Shown one piece after another: positions 44,036 through 56,588 of a DNA stretch of 64,000 nt (its first letter is position 1; each line of letters starts with the position of its first letter). The stretch lies in the NCBI GenBank assembly GCA_003013855.2, contig ML058387.1, positions 496,001-560,000 of the forward strand, in the 5' to 3' direction. The position numbers and the translations under genes were made by a program. The notes beneath the pieces are model-generated. The model had not been told where the DNA came from. It saw only the letters and a list, made by a program, of their open reading frames with translations, and made no database searches. Source of the DNA: Liriodendron chinense (taxonomy: Eukaryota > Streptophyta > Magnoliopsida > Magnoliales > Magnoliaceae).

Positions 44036-44455
44036 AGACATTAGTGTGAAACCTGGCCTACAACATTATGGATAGCTAAATTAAAGTATAAAATCTTAAA
44101 TTGAAAATTTCAATCCCTTAATAATTTAACTCTCCTCATAGGCATGCATGTATAATTACAATACGTGGCATAGATATCTATTAGGATGGATTCATGTATA
44201 TTTGTTATCTTATAAATTTCAATAGGTTTTGAACATTCTTTGTATGTTCTTATCATTCTCAATAAATTAATATAATGTAGTCTCTTATGAAATAACATAG
44301 TATATTCGAGCAATATTTTGCTTTGATCCTATCCATTGATTTTAGTACATCCGCTTTGTTACATTGGACCCATATGCTATTCAGCCACATGCATTAACAT
44401 CATGTCCATCTGCTATCTGCCTTGCAACCCATTGCAATGCCTTTTTGCCATTAAA
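44036..44455. repeat. Direct repeat, copy B
   Basis: Partner of 41045-41470, directly outside the 5' LTR of the copia fragment. Confidence 0.82.
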
Positions 44456-44620
44456 TCGGGCATTTAGATACTATTCTTGCATGCTACATGGTGTGTACAT
44501 AAAAATCATTGTGTAATGGTGTACTAAATTGGATAGACCCGGGTCTGATTGCCGGGTCTGTACAAGTTAGTACACCATTTACTATGATGTACTATGGTTT
44601 TAAGCATGGTTGACAAAAAC

Positions 44621-44745
44621 CATAGGTACACCATTAAATCCGGCAATCAAACTCGGGTTTCATGTCGCAATGTTTAAAACCATAGTACACCATTAAATCT
44701 GGCAATCAAACTCGGGTTTCACCGTCGCAATGTTTAAAACCATAG
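44621..44745. repeat. Two 60-bp tandem units
   Basis: The block catagtacaccattaaatc, then ggcaatcaaactcgggttt and gtcgcaatgtttaaaac, occurs twice (44621-44680 and 44681-44740) with three or four differences. A third copy starts and is cut off. Confidence 0.88.
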
Positions 44746-45282
44746 TACACCCGTACACATTGTACTTGAGCAAGGGTTACCTTGTGCATGTGGCCTATGA
44801 CCTCAACATTGTGACTAATTTTCCGTTGAATTCGTACACTTAATAATCCAAGTATTGAAAGCTTACCTCAATGCATCATGAAATCAGACAGCTGCACAAA
44901 TAATCAATTAAAAGAATCATGTCCTTACGTACCCAATAATCAGTGCGAGAGTTGTTTAATTCTCTGGCCAAAGCTGATGGTTGATACGCAAGCATATGCT
45001 CAAACCATCAAATTAAAACATTCATATTGTGAAGGCAGTGTAGATAAGTAATCACACAAGAACCATATTGATTGAACAATCCTAGCCTTTGATTCTTTTA
45101 AGCTTTTTCTATGAAATGGGACCATTGGATATTTCATCTCAACCGTCTACTAAATGTGCGATCAAAATAGTATAATTTTTTGGTCTATGATCCATCTAAA
45201 TTGGGACCCATAATGTAATTTTAGTTACATCCATGCCATGTGAACAAACTCTTTGGGCCTGCATATCAACTATCACCCCCAC

Positions 45283-45294
<12 letters not shown>

Positions 45295-45316
<22 letters not shown>

Positions 45317-45317
45317 G
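45295..45317. repeat. Poly-T tract
   Basis: A run of about 23 T inside a member of the ATACTCTGG repeat family. Confidence 0.8.
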
Positions 45318-45509
45318 TCATAGTTAGTGTGCCCTTTAGGAGAGTGGTTGACATTCCTGAGTGCCCAAATATTTAAAAAATACACTACACCTTAGTAGCT
45401 TTTAATACACATAAATTAAAAGACCTATCAACCTTCCCAACTAGACCACTCTGACCTAGTTTTGTATAATCCAAACTTTCCTGAGTCAACTCACCTTGTA
45501 AGTTATTTT

Positions 45510-45860
45510 ATACTCTGGCAGAGCAAGATGGTTGATATTCAGGCACCCAAAAAATTGTACGCCTGACATACATTAACTTAAATTAAACCGCACAAATTGT
45601 GCGACAGCTGTAGAAAGGTCAGCGTCCCAAAATTCAGATTGGTTGAACAATCCTAATCTCTGATTTGTGGATAACTGGCCTATTGTCTACCTTTCACAAA
45701 TGTCCGCCAATCGGTCTAATTAGATAATCAAACAAATGCAATTTTTGAGTTGTGATCGATCGAAATTGGGGCGGACAATTTGAACGGTCTAATTTAACTT
45801 ATATGCATGTGTGTAATTTCTTGGTGCATGTGTATTAAGCATCACACTCAACCAGAGTAT
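45510..45860. mobile_element. MITE-like element with ATACTCTGG ends
   Basis: 351 bp starting ATACTCTGGCAGAG and ending with the complement of ATACTCTGGTTGAG. The interior has attggttgaacaatcct, tgatttgtggataactgg and aaattggggcggacaatttg. Related sequences lie at 44940-45300, 59646-60030 and 63316-63665. The target duplication is unclear. Confidence 0.6.
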
Positions 45861-46257
45861 TGAACCTTTTCTGATAATAATATTATGGTGTAGATAAAAC
45901 CTTGTTTTGTTTGAGTGCCCACATCTAGGGTCTAACCCAAGATGTTTTGTAGATAGAAAAAAACAGAAGAAAAACAAGCAGTTAGGTGAGTCCTACTCCA
46001 TGGAATTTGCAATCTTCTTCTTGGCAGATTTTGTGATGGATATTCCTGTACTTATAAGTTTGTCAAAGACTGGGGCCATTCAATTGGTTGGCTAAGATTG
46101 TCTAATTGGAGTGATCTCAGCAATGTGATGTCGACGATGGGGGCCATGATCATGGATTGTTTGGATTGGCCGTTGCATATACGTTATGGTCAGTTTGGAT
46201 GAATCATTACGATTTAATAAATTGTGGCGAATGAGCGTTGGATGGTACCTAAAAAAT

Positions 46258-46490
46258 TGGTAGCTTTAGGATGCAATTGGGTCAGGTGATTGGGTCGAGT
46301 TGGTCCGTCTAGGCGAGTATCTAGACAGCACAAAAAATGGTAACTTGAGGATGAGACGGGTCGGGTGATTGGGTCGAGTTGGTCCATCTAAGTGGAGTAT
46401 CTAGACCCCACAAAGATGGTAGCTTTAGGATGCAAATGGGTCCGGTGATTGGCTCGAGTTGGTTCTATTGTGTGAGTATCTAGACCTGAC
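46258..46490. repeat. Three tandem units of about 78 bp
   Basis: Each unit has tggtagctttaggatgc (or a variant), then ggtgattgggtcgagttggt and gagtatctagac. The units are diverged. Confidence 0.82.
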
Positions 46491-49400
46491 CAGTTTATTT
46501 ATGTGACGGGTTTGGTCTGATTTCTAATTTTAGATAAATTTCGGTAATTTACATTTTAGTCCAATACCTTAATGACAGTTTTTAGCCGTCGGTGTTGCCC
46601 TGTTTTTTGCTAGTAGAAATGAGTTATAAAGCTAGTTCTAGATCTAATCTGGTCGAGTTCCACGGAGTTCTAGGTCGGGTCTATTTTTGGGTGGTCAAAA
46701 AATAGACCCATATGATAATGAGGTGGTGTTTGGACTTGAAACTGGACTTGGTTCAATTTGAGATCCAAACCCAGTTCATCATTTGGTTGGGTCCAATGAC
46801 CTGTCGGGTCAAACTAACTCATCTGAACCCATGCTTCTCTAAGGCACTAATACACTGATTTTATGCCCAAGGGTTAGTTACAAAACGCTGTTTGGCGAAT
46901 GCCCCATGCGAATACTCGCAATTGATGGCATGGACTAATTGGAAAAGATTTCCATTCAACCATTCCAAGCCGCTTATCATGCCGGGCCTGCCACATGCAA
47001 CATGGCTAAAAGCTATGCGGGTCCCCTTGTCCGGCGGGGCCCACCATGCATGTGACATGGCTAAAAATTGGTACCAATCATTCTATAGATGGGTAGATAT
47101 TGACATTAACCTAACTCCATATTCAATGTTAGCATTATAAGTCAAACAACTAAACAAATGCTTGTTTTTGTGAAACGGGCTTGAAATGTTAGTGTTTCAG
47201 GTACTCTTGATATGCTGTCCTGATTGTTTAGTATGATATTCTACGGCTGAGGAGAGTTGTAAGATACCATGGTTTAGAATGTAGTGCTAAAACTCAGTGA
47301 CTCTGACTCAAAACTCACCCGAGTCAACTCGACTCAATTTCAAGCCAAGGCACTAAGAAACTTGCTTATGAGCCAGAGTCCATTCCAACTCAGCAATTTG
47401 GCCTTTTTTCTTTCACTCATTCTATTTCAAATGTCTATTATTGCTTTAAATACTTCCTGACTTGACTCGAGTTGAGTCTTTGAGTCATATCGACCCGGGT
47501 GCATATCTAGTTGAGTCGAGTTTTCAGGCTTTTGAACTATCGTTTACAAACCTGGTCAAGTATGGTCTGAGTAATTGGCTCTGACTCGTAAGGTGGTGAC
47601 TCGAATCTGGTTTTAAAATAAGACTCTATCGAACCTCAAGCATTTGGTCGCTGACTTGGCAAAGTGATGACTCAAGTCGAGTTTTAAACGAATCTCGATC
47701 CAACCCAAATTGACTTCAATGCGACCAGACCACGTGAAATATGATTTGGGATTCCATATTTTAGAAACACTACTGAGTGACTCGCTGAGTTCAATATGAC
47801 CAGATTGCATGACATACATTGTCGAGTGACTCACTGGCTCCGACTCAGCTCGAGTTTTAAACAAAACTCGATAGCATGATTTGGGATTCTTCAGCAATCT
47901 TTTATGCTTGTGTGCATTGTATTAATTATTCGAAACGATGTACTGTTTCAGCTCCAGATCATGATATTACAACATGGGTGCGTTTTCGGAGGTAAGCTAG
48001 TGCTTTAGGTGCATGTGTGGGCCATTTTAGTTCATTATACTAACTTGATCATTGTAGTGGAATCTTATGGTTGATAATTTTGACTTGGCAAGGGGTCCAC
48101 CATTGATGAAAGTGGACCATAGAACATAAATCAGACTGATATCAGTTTGATCTGACCGTTTGATCTAGGATTAGGAATTCCATATGATATATCCACCGTC
48201 AGATCGGCCTTTCAAGATCCATTCATTTCACTTTGATTATGGAGGCCGGCCCCATTGCAAGGTTTTGTAGGTTTACTCACAGTGTGATGTGTGGGGTCCA
48301 CTGTGATGTGTGCATGACTTTCAACCTGCCCTTCATGGGCCACCACATGTTTTTCTTTGGAACTAAAAAATCAAGTCCAAAAATCAGGTACGCCACACCA
48401 CGTGATTTTAGAGGTTTTAGGCATGATGTGTGGCCCACCTGAGTTTTGGAAATGGTCTTATTTTTGGGTTGAACATTCATCCTGTGGGTGTCCCTGTGAT
48501 ATGGCCCACCTGAGTTATCGATCTCTTTGTTCTTCGGGCTCTGGGGAGAAAAATGAAAAGGTGCACATGATAGATGGATTGGATGTCTCACACACACGTC
48601 TTGGTGGGCCCCACAAATCACATTGTAGGTCAAGCTCAACCTCCTCCAATACCAAGATTAATCATAGAGGTTACATTTATGCCTACGCCAACAACTACAG
48701 CTAGTTCTGGACAACGAACCGAACCGAGTCAACATGGACCAGCTTGGTTCGGTTCGTTGCTGATCTGGTTTGTGTTCAAAACATTCAAACAATGGGGTCG
48801 AATTTGAAGTCGGGTCGGTATGGTCCAGCCCATGTTCAAATATTTTTGAGTTCGGACAATTTTTTCAGTTCGAACAATTTCAAACAATTCCAATGGACTG
48901 TAGCAGAGAGAGGGAAGCAAATTAAGGGAAGAAATTGTTTCCTTCTGTCATGGCTCACCAAAGTTCTAAACTAGGTTGAAAGTTGGTCTTGGGGTTTTTT
49001 GGAATGCTGCGTCACGTGGACGACTCAGATTTTGGGCTCACACCATGTGTATATTAGAAATCCAAACCATGCATCGGATGCACCATTCCATGGTTGGCAC
49101 AAGCCTAAAAATTAGGTCAATCAATGACTTAGGTGGGCCACACTATAGACAGAAGTTTAGAATGGTTACCCGCCCATTGAAACCATCATGATCATTTATA
49201 GGGCCCATTGAGACGTGGTTCCAAAATTCAGCTCATTTATTGTGTGTGTCCCAATTGGATGAGGGGTCACACCAAATGTTCCTGTTGGTTCTGCATATGG
49301 GCACAGAGATCAAATAAGTTAACGCATGGTGCTTAACATTAGGCTCTGTTTTATGAGGTTTAGACCTATGGCATAGAGCCCTTTCCCTTCATGGGTTCCC

Positions 49401-49500
49401 CAATGCATGGTGCAAGAATTCCCCAATGGAAGGGGTGGAAGGTTTAGGCACATATATAAGGCTTACCTTATGAGTGTTGGTGGGTCGTAAGTTCTCTCTC
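46491..49500. other. Gene-free stretch with degenerate repeats
   Basis: No gene is recognised. 47280-47900 is dominated by degenerate actcgagt and gagtcaactcg words. 48270-48610 contains gtggcccacctgag blocks like the MITEs elsewhere. 48710-48880 is a degenerate ggttcggttcg stretch. Confidence 0.4.
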
Positions 49501-50433
49501 TCTATCTCTCTTGTCCGATCTTTTGACATGTTCAATCTCTAATTATCCCGTGGAATGAGTGCCATGGGGGTATTTATAGGCGCATGGGTCCAAGATTCTT
49601 GACACTTGCTCTTTGCATTTGTTTTGGCAACTTGGTGTGAAGGTCTTTGCAATGGGCCTGAAGGATTCTACTCGTGGTGTATGGTCTTCTTTTGATTTTT
49701 ATTTTCCCCCCCTTTTTTTGTAGCGATGTGATGATGTCATTGTATGGCGCAGTGTTGATGGGGTTGAGATGGTGGGGCACAATGGTGCCTTTGGATGCAT
49801 GGGGCCCTATTTTAACTAAGTACTAAAATTCATGCATACAGGTCTTGGAATCCTTTGATTTTTCCATAGAAGTTTGTTCCAAAAAGCTTAGTATCCCATG
49901 CCACAAGCACAGAAAAGAAATGAGATTTAAAATGGAAAAAATTCTGATGGAAAATGCGACCGTGTGGACCATCCCTTTTAAAATCTTGGTTGCATGGGCA
50001 CATTGATCTGCAGTGCCCATATCATGGCAGTGCAATTTTACTTAGTAAAATTTATGTGTCAACAATGTGTTTTGTCCGTTAATTAAAAACTGAATTACTA
50101 GCCATACGGGATGCTGCTTGGCTGTCATGGGGTAGAGAGCCATTAGCCCACCATCCAATAACTGAATATCTTGTAGAAGAGAGAAACCCTGTAAGAGTTC
50201 ACAAAAGCATGTGGCCCATGGCCCTGTACTTTGCCTCTTGCACTCAATCAAGCAACTATTATTATTATTTTTTGCTTTTCCATATAATGGAGTTGCTTCT
50301 AACAAATATGAAATAACTAAAAGTGGAGTTTATATCTATCATTGAGCCCACCTAATCTGTATCTCCATGGGATTTGACCTGGACCTGTCTATTAGGCTTG
50401 TAAACAAGCCTTCGGTGCAATCCTAACTTCTTG

Positions 50434-51548
50434 TTGTGGTTCATATGAGTTTGCCAAGCTTAGGTAAGTATGGAGCCCTACCCAAAAAACATGCAACTAC
50501 TTGTGCCGATGTGTCACAAGTATGTTGTGCGCATCCGAGCTGCCAACTAGGCAGATGACAATGCCTAGTCTTCTTGCATGAAAACTCAGGCGGTTTCTTT
50601 CATTGCTTTGGGTGACTAACAATTTTTTTTCTAGCCACTCATTTTTTTTTGCTATGTTTATACAACAAAATGCTATTTGATAGATAAGGAAAAGAGATTG
50701 TATTTCCATACTTGACATGCTAGAAGGAAAAATATTCATTAGTTTATTCATTGCAAAAAAAGTTTTTTAACATTCCATAGTTACATCCCTTGATTCTAAA
50801 ATAAAGTATGTAAAGTACAATAACAATGGAATCATCTATGCAGACATTTTGACATCATTTTGCCTCTGTTTGAGATCCGCCGAAGTGACATAAGGGTTGT
50901 ACAGATTCTACATGGCAGAACTGCCTTCAGAACGAGTCTGAAGCCTTCAAAGATTGTCGCAAAAGGGAGTGCATGCCAGCTTCTGAATAGTTTTGTTTCC
51001 ACAAGCCTTCGGGCAGAACAAATGGACAGAATTTCGATCACTTTTGCAAATAGGCGAGGGTCCGGTCCTTTATGTGGCTGCATAGCATAGCTCATGATAG
51101 CTACTACACGGGCCACTCAAGGCACCAGCTCATCAGTCTTATTCATTACTCATTTCGGCAGCGCTTCTGCATCCCCCATAATTCTTCCCATGCTCGAGGA
51201 ACGCACCAAGTGCATTCGACCCAAGATGGAGAAGATGCACAAGTCTTTTCTACCTTTGAAAGAAGAGCTCTAGGCTCTCTACCTTTGAAGGGAGAGCTCT
51301 GGAGGAACTTCTGGAGTTTCGGAGATTGAATGAATGTCAAATGAGGACCCCAGAGGGGTATTTATAGGCTTCCGCATGTGTGAAGATCGGTGGATCGCGT
51401 AATGGAGCTTCATAATTCCGAATCCAAGCCACTCGTGTAATAGAATAGGTCGTTACGCGGTCGCGTAATGGGCCCCCCTTCAGCATTTTTCCTTCACATT
51501 TCCTTCTTTCTTCTTCAATCTTCTTTGATTTCTATTCTTGCCCCAACA
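50434..51548 (-). mobile_element. Possible solo LTR or short transcription unit
   Basis: On the minus strand the stretch starts TGTTGGGGCAAG and may end ACAACA. It contains a strong TATA-like TATAAATACCCC (51367-51356) and, about 610 bp downstream, AATAAA (50748-50743) after gcaatg, an order expected of an LTR with promoter and poly(A) site. No flanking duplication was found and no protein family was recognised (minus frame 51116-50832 is unknown), so both ends are uncertain. Confidence 0.3.
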
Positions 51549-52300
51549 GGTTACCTGAGTGAAATATAGTTATAAAACTCATTGACTCGACTTGAAACTC
51601 AACCGAGCCCACTTGATTGGTTGGCAAAATTTCATGATGAGTCATTCAGGCAACTCAATTTTGAGAGTGACTAAGCCCTCGCTCAGGAAAATTTTTTGAG
51701 TGGACCATCTAATTCGGTCTACTTGAATCACTTGCCTGTCAAACTGATTTTTAATAAAATTGAAAGTAGAGTGGGAATCAAACTCACAATTTCTATGAAA
51801 GAGGAGACACCCAAAACTAGCAAACTAAGTAATACTCAGATTTTTGTTCCCTTATTTGCTGATACTTATAGATCAGAAATTATAACTACTTTAAAATAGT
51901 CTTTACTCTTCCTAATATTTTTATTATGAGGTCTAATCAGATCCCTACTGGGTACAGTTCTCTCAGCTGATAGCTGATAGCTTCAAACATATGAAGTACA
52001 TGCGACATCCAACCCTTTCAATAAGTTTTTCTAACCATGAGAATCACCAAGTGCAAAGATCAGCCCCTTATATTCATTAGGTGGGCCATCCCATAGAAAA
52101 CAATATCTAAACATTGATAAATAGAAAAATAAAAATGTTGTCTGCTAAATTAGTGGATGCAGTACAACTGGTTGGACTTAAGACCTTCTTCTTTAATATA
52201 TAATTTCTAAGTATCAAGTCAAGTTGGGTTGAGCTAGCATTTGAGTCGACCCAGCCCAGATGAACTCAAGTCTAGTTGCTGAGCGAAATGGCCTAATTTT

Positions 52301-52922
52301 TGTTGGGAACACCGGCAGCAAAAGTGGAACACCAAACGCGCAGAGCAATTCGAGATCAAACTAGAAACTACGATGCAATCAATCACACACAAGCATTCAC
52401 CATAAGAGAATCTGAATTTACGTGGAAAAAACTCCTCAATGGGTAAAAAAACCACGGCAAAAAACAATCCACTATGAATATCAGAAGATTACAGAGATGA
52501 TAGCCCACAAGCAAGGAAAAACAGAGAAACCCCCAAGTTCTTTCACACACACACCTCCCCTCTTCCTAACACGAATAGGAAACCTTGGGCACCTTAGGAT
52601 ACCATCTAAGTCCGGATACATGCCATATATATAGCAAGAATCTCGAAAATAGAAGCATCTTACGCACTATCGCGTAATGCGCAAGAAACCGCGTGCACAG
52701 TCGACCGGTAACCTGACCGGTCGCACCTTGCACAGAAATAGTCCAAGGAGAAACATCACACGCTGCCTCATCACTGACCGGTCAGAGCCCATTGCAGATC
52801 GGTCGGCCGACTGGTCTGGGCACTCAAAAACTGTCCAGCCTTTCCTCATCGAATTTGGGCAGACCGGTCGCCTGACCAGTCTGAGCACCCAATCCATGCG
52901 ATGTCTTGAAGGTTCTCCAACA
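52301..52922 (-). repeat. 3' LTR of copia copy 2
   Basis: 622 bp. Carries GACCGGTCGC, TGACCGGTCA and GATCGGTCGGCC motifs at about 52697-52880. Confidence 0.88.
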
Positions 52923-53024
52923 ATCTCCACAAAGGCTTCGAACGTTGAAACAACACATCCTCGCAACGTCATCTCATCTTCAATCATAGCTCCATCACTT
53001 CTTGTGCCACCGTCGACCCTAACC

Positions 53025-54324
53025 TTACAAATTCACACCCTTTACCGCTCTTCTCATGTGGCCCTTGGGCACTTGCCACATACGAGCAACCGTGGATCTC
53101 GCTGCCTTTATCGCAACTCCACTGTGAATTGTGCTCCTGATCAACATGTAAAGATGACCACACCTCCATGCCTTCATGCACACGAGTGCCCCCTTCATCA
53201 CTTCACAACAACGATCGTGGCCGATAAATACGCACTCTTTCGCCTCGAGTGCACAAAGAGAAATCACATTCATCTTCATCTTGGGAACGTGCTTCACATC
53301 TTCCAGGACTTGTTTGACCCCATCGAACATCCTGATGCGTACAACACCAATACCCACAACCTTATGAGCGAATTCATCGCCCGTAAATACCGATTCTCCA
53401 CCATACTCTTTGTATGTCGTGAATGAACTCCGGTCAGGATATATGTGACATGAAGCCCCTGAATCTAGGATCCACTCACTACCGTGAGATCCCTTGTAAG
53501 AAACAGTCAGAACTTCACACAGATTGCCACCGTCCTTTACGATATTGGCTCCCTCTCCAGAAGAATTTCTATACCTCTCTTGCTTCATCCTGGGATTCTA
53601 ACAATCCCCTCTCATGTGGCCCTCCTGGCCACAATTCCAGCACTTCACCTTAGCCTTACCTTTACCCTTTGCCCTAGATCCCGATTTCAAGTATTCTCCA
53701 TGCTCAGAACTTCTTCCCCTCATAACCAGTGCCTCTGAGGAATAACGGGAAGCCACGTCAACGCTTTTCTTTCTCATCGCCTTCGACTGGAGGGCTGAGA
53801 TAATGATCTCGACTTTTATGGTTTCCCTCCCTGCACACACAGAGTCCTTGAGCGACTCATATGAATATGGAAGAGAATTCAACAGGATACGTGCTTGATA
53901 CTCATCCTTCATCGGTTCATCGATCTCCACCAACTTGTAAATTAACCAGCCTATTGAACATGCTCAGGTGGTTCTCTACCTCAGTTCCCTCAACCATCCT
54001 CAAGGTGAACAACTGCATTAACACATACATGCGATTCTCTAGAGATTTCTTGGTATAAACCTTTTCTAGCTTCGCCATTGTTTCAGCCATAGTCTTCTCC
54101 TTCATGACATGATAGAGAACATCATTTGTAAGATTTAACAGGATTGAGGTTCTAGCCTTCTTGTCGAGCCTCGTCTACTCATCATCTTTCATAGCCTCAG
54201 ATCGCTTTCCAAGAGCTTCATTAAGCCCTTGATGAAGTAGGAAGGATTCAACCTTCACCTTCCATACCTCAAAGTTATTTTTCCTGGAGAACTTCTCTAC
54301 CTCGAACCTTGTGTCCGATCCCAT
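53025..54324 (-). pseudogene. copia gag - protease - GAG-pre-integrase, nearly open
   Basis: The ATG at 54324 starts with FEVEKF, as in copy 1, but a TAG interrupts gag early and a frameshift follows near 53930. 53933-53598 is open: MKDEYQARILLNSLPYSYES, then CWNCGQEGHMRGDC, an intact CCHC zinc knuckle. 53588-53025 is open for 187 aa: WILDSGASCHIYPDRSSF keeps the protease Asp, then HVPKMKMNVISLCALE and ARMWQVPKGHMRRAVKGV (GAG-pre-integrase), and stop. Gag and protease would build and mature the particle. The copy is better preserved than the one at 16670-17941 but still broken in gag. Confidence 0.85.
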
Positions 54325-54378
54325 CTTCTCGTCTCAGATTTGAATCTACTCCACCCTAACGATAACCTTGATACCACT

Positions 54379-54978
54379 TGTTGGGAACATCGGTAGCGGA
54401 AGCGAAACACCGAAGGCGCAGAGCAATTCGAGATCAAACGAGAAACCACGATGCAATCAATCACACACAAGCACTCACCATAAGAGAATTCGAATTTATG
54501 TGGAAAAAACCCCTCAACGGGTAAAAAAACCACGGCACAAAATGATCCACTATGAATATCAGAAGATTACAGAGATGATAGCTCACAAACAAGGAAAAAC
54601 AGAGAAACCCCCAAGTTCTCTCTCACACACACCTCCCATCTTCCTAACACGAATAGAAAACCTTGGACACCTTAGGATACTATTTAAGTCCGGATACATG
54701 TCATATATATAACAGGAATTTCGAAAATAGAAGCATCTTACGCACTACCGCGAATGCGCAAGATACCGCGTGCACAGTCGACCGGTCGCACCTTGCAGAG
54801 AAACAGTCTAAGGAGAAACATCACACACTGCCTCATCGCCGACCGGTCGCTCGACCGGTCGGCAGACCGATCTGGGCACTCAAAAATTGTCCAGCCTTTC
54901 CTCCTCGCATTTGGGTAGACGGGTCGCTTGACTGGTATGAGCACCCAATCCGTGCGATGTTTTGAAGGCTCTCCAACA
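54379..54978 (-). repeat. 5' LTR of copia copy 2
   Basis: 600 bp, the partner of 52301-52922, with the same GACCGGTCG-type motifs (54779-54866). Confidence 0.88.
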
Positions 54979-54998
54979 ATTTTTACATTATGACATCT

Positions 54999-55394
54999 TT
55001 ATTTATTTATTTATTTTTAAGTAAGAGAAATTTATTAGATGGAAACAGATGTACAAAAATCAGCTTTAATCTGGGTCCACAAAAAAAGCCGGGACTAGCC
55101 TATCATATAACCCCAGGTAAAACCTCCCAAAAGGAAAACACGAACAAATCTGAACAGCCCTGCGACTTGAGCAACTTCATCGACCCTATCCCTGCCGCAT
55201 CCATAATCAGCAGGTCCCTAATGTAATGAGGGAGATCTGCTCGACTAGAGTAGATATAATTGGTATAACCCCCACGCGTTGCCCATCTTTACTAGTGCAT
55301 CTGCGATCACATTCCCTTACCAAACGGATCTTATTTGACTGATTTTGCCCAAACGGTACCAAATGCTCCACGGCTTGCCCTAACATTTTGTCCA
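54999..55394 (-). mobile_element. LINE-1 3' end with 14-bp target duplication
   Basis: 396 bp, 5'-truncated. ACATTATGACATCT is present at 54985-54998 and 55395-55408. The + strand starts with a T-rich tail (ttatttatttatttattttt). Minus-strand translation near 55320-55260 gives GNVIADALVKMGNAWGL, the end of the LINE-1 RNase H domain. It inserted two bases beyond the target duplication of the copia element. Confidence 0.88.
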
Positions 55395-55408
55395 ACATTA
55401 TGACATCT

Positions 55409-56204
55409 AATTTGTTTGGCCCACCTGATGAAAAGCTCGTATCCCAAACACACTTACCATATTTGCATATATAATAAGCTTGTATCCCAAACACGCTTAC
55501 CATATTTTACCTGGGACCCATTTGGATACACCGTCGAATTGCAATGTAATTACTATTCTAATAAAATGGAAGTAACCAAATTGCAATTTTCTTAGAAAAA
55601 TGGGGTCCAAATTTCAATTATGTTACTTTCAAGTTCGAACTTGAAAGGAATGTAACTGCAATTTGAGGCTCTACTTGGGAAGTAGAGATCTTCAACCCTA
55701 ATAAATCCTCTCAATGAGAAGCGAGAGTATTGAAACATAATAGAAATTCCTTCTTATTGAGAGAGAGCGAGCTATTTTCAAGAATCTATATTGTGTTCGG
55801 ATACAAAGATTGGGCTCATTATCATTTTTATAAAACATGACTATTGGCTAGAAAAATCCATTTTGCAAAATTTTGCAACCCTTAAACATTGGAATCAGAG
55901 ACGGATTTCGGGAATTAAATATTTTCCATTAAAAATCCATGCTTGCTTCGGAATTCAATCTCTAGGGAATTAAAAATTAGATCTCTAGGCGTAGTCAAGA
56001 AATGAATTCAATCTCTAGGGAATTAAATATTTTCCATTGGAATTCATGGGAATTAAAAATTAGATCTCTCACTAATGGAACCCATTTCCCAGAGATTGAA
56101 TTCCGAAGCAAGCAACTCTTAAATTAATTAGTTACCCAACAGATATCTACCTAACCCGAACCAATTTTAATTTGGTCTAGTACGATGGACTAAAACTTAA
56201 TCTG
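55409..56204. other. Gene-free stretch
   Basis: No gene is recognised. Around 55960-56100, short direct and inverted repeats of aattcaatctctagggaatt and attaaaaattagatctct occur. Confidence 0.45.
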
Positions 56205-56323
56205 ATAGACTTTGAATGGCTCAGTGGCTAACAGAATCTGTTTCAACACTGAGATAATGGGATCGACTTCCCATGTGGGAACATGTAGGATATGTGTTAA
56301 AAAAAAAAAAAAAAAAAAAAAAG
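56205..56323 (+). mobile_element. tRNA-like SINE candidate with A tail
   Basis: TGGCTCAGTGG (56217-56227) fits the Pol III A box exactly and ggatcgacttcc fits the B box loosely, 35-40 bp later. A run of about 24 A ends the unit. No flanking duplication was found. Confidence 0.5.
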
Positions 56324-56544
56324 AACCCGACCCGGTGGTCTCAGATGTTAGACCAGGACCCATTTAAATCAAGATTGATATGTACCATTCACAGCCTGAC
56401 TACTTCCTCATTTTCAATACTCTGAAAATGGCAACATGATTAATTTTATTATTTCCTTTTGAATAATCCCCAGCATTTACAATTCATTTCCCTTTTGTAA
56501 CCAAATGTAGCCTTAGCAGACTCCATTTTTTATATTTCTTCTTA

Positions 56545-56550
<6 letters not shown>

Positions 56551-56586
<36 letters not shown>
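56551..56586. repeat. (TC)n microsatellite
   Basis: About 18 TC repeats followed by a C run. Confidence 0.88.

Positions 56587-56588
<2 letters not shown>

Larger units (their letters stand above)
52301..54978 (-). mobile_element. Non-autonomous Ty1/copia-type element, copy 2
   Basis: 2678 bp. LTRs lie at 52301-52922 (622 bp) and 54379-54978 (600 bp), with inverted ends TGTTGG...CCAACA. ATTTT flanks both sides (52296-52300 and 54979-54983). Next to the upper LTR the minus strand has CAAGTGGTATCAAGG, a tRNA-Met-like primer site. The inside holds gag with zinc knuckle, protease and GAG-pre-integrase, and then passes directly to the 3' LTR. Integrase core, RT and RNase H are absent, as in the copy at 15971. 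Confidence 0.92.

Noticed and set aside
46861..47140. Overlapping open frames on both strands
   Set aside because: Neither shows a family motif; the frames are short and mirror each other.
50832..51116. Possible small protein on the minus strand
   Set aside because: The frame has no motif I recognise. It is mentioned only as part of a possible solo LTR.
52677..53426. 249-codon + strand frame, one of the longest in the window
   Set aside because: It lies opposite the copia protease/pre-integrase frame and LTR. The minus strand carries the recognisable DSGAS and MWQVPKGH motifs.
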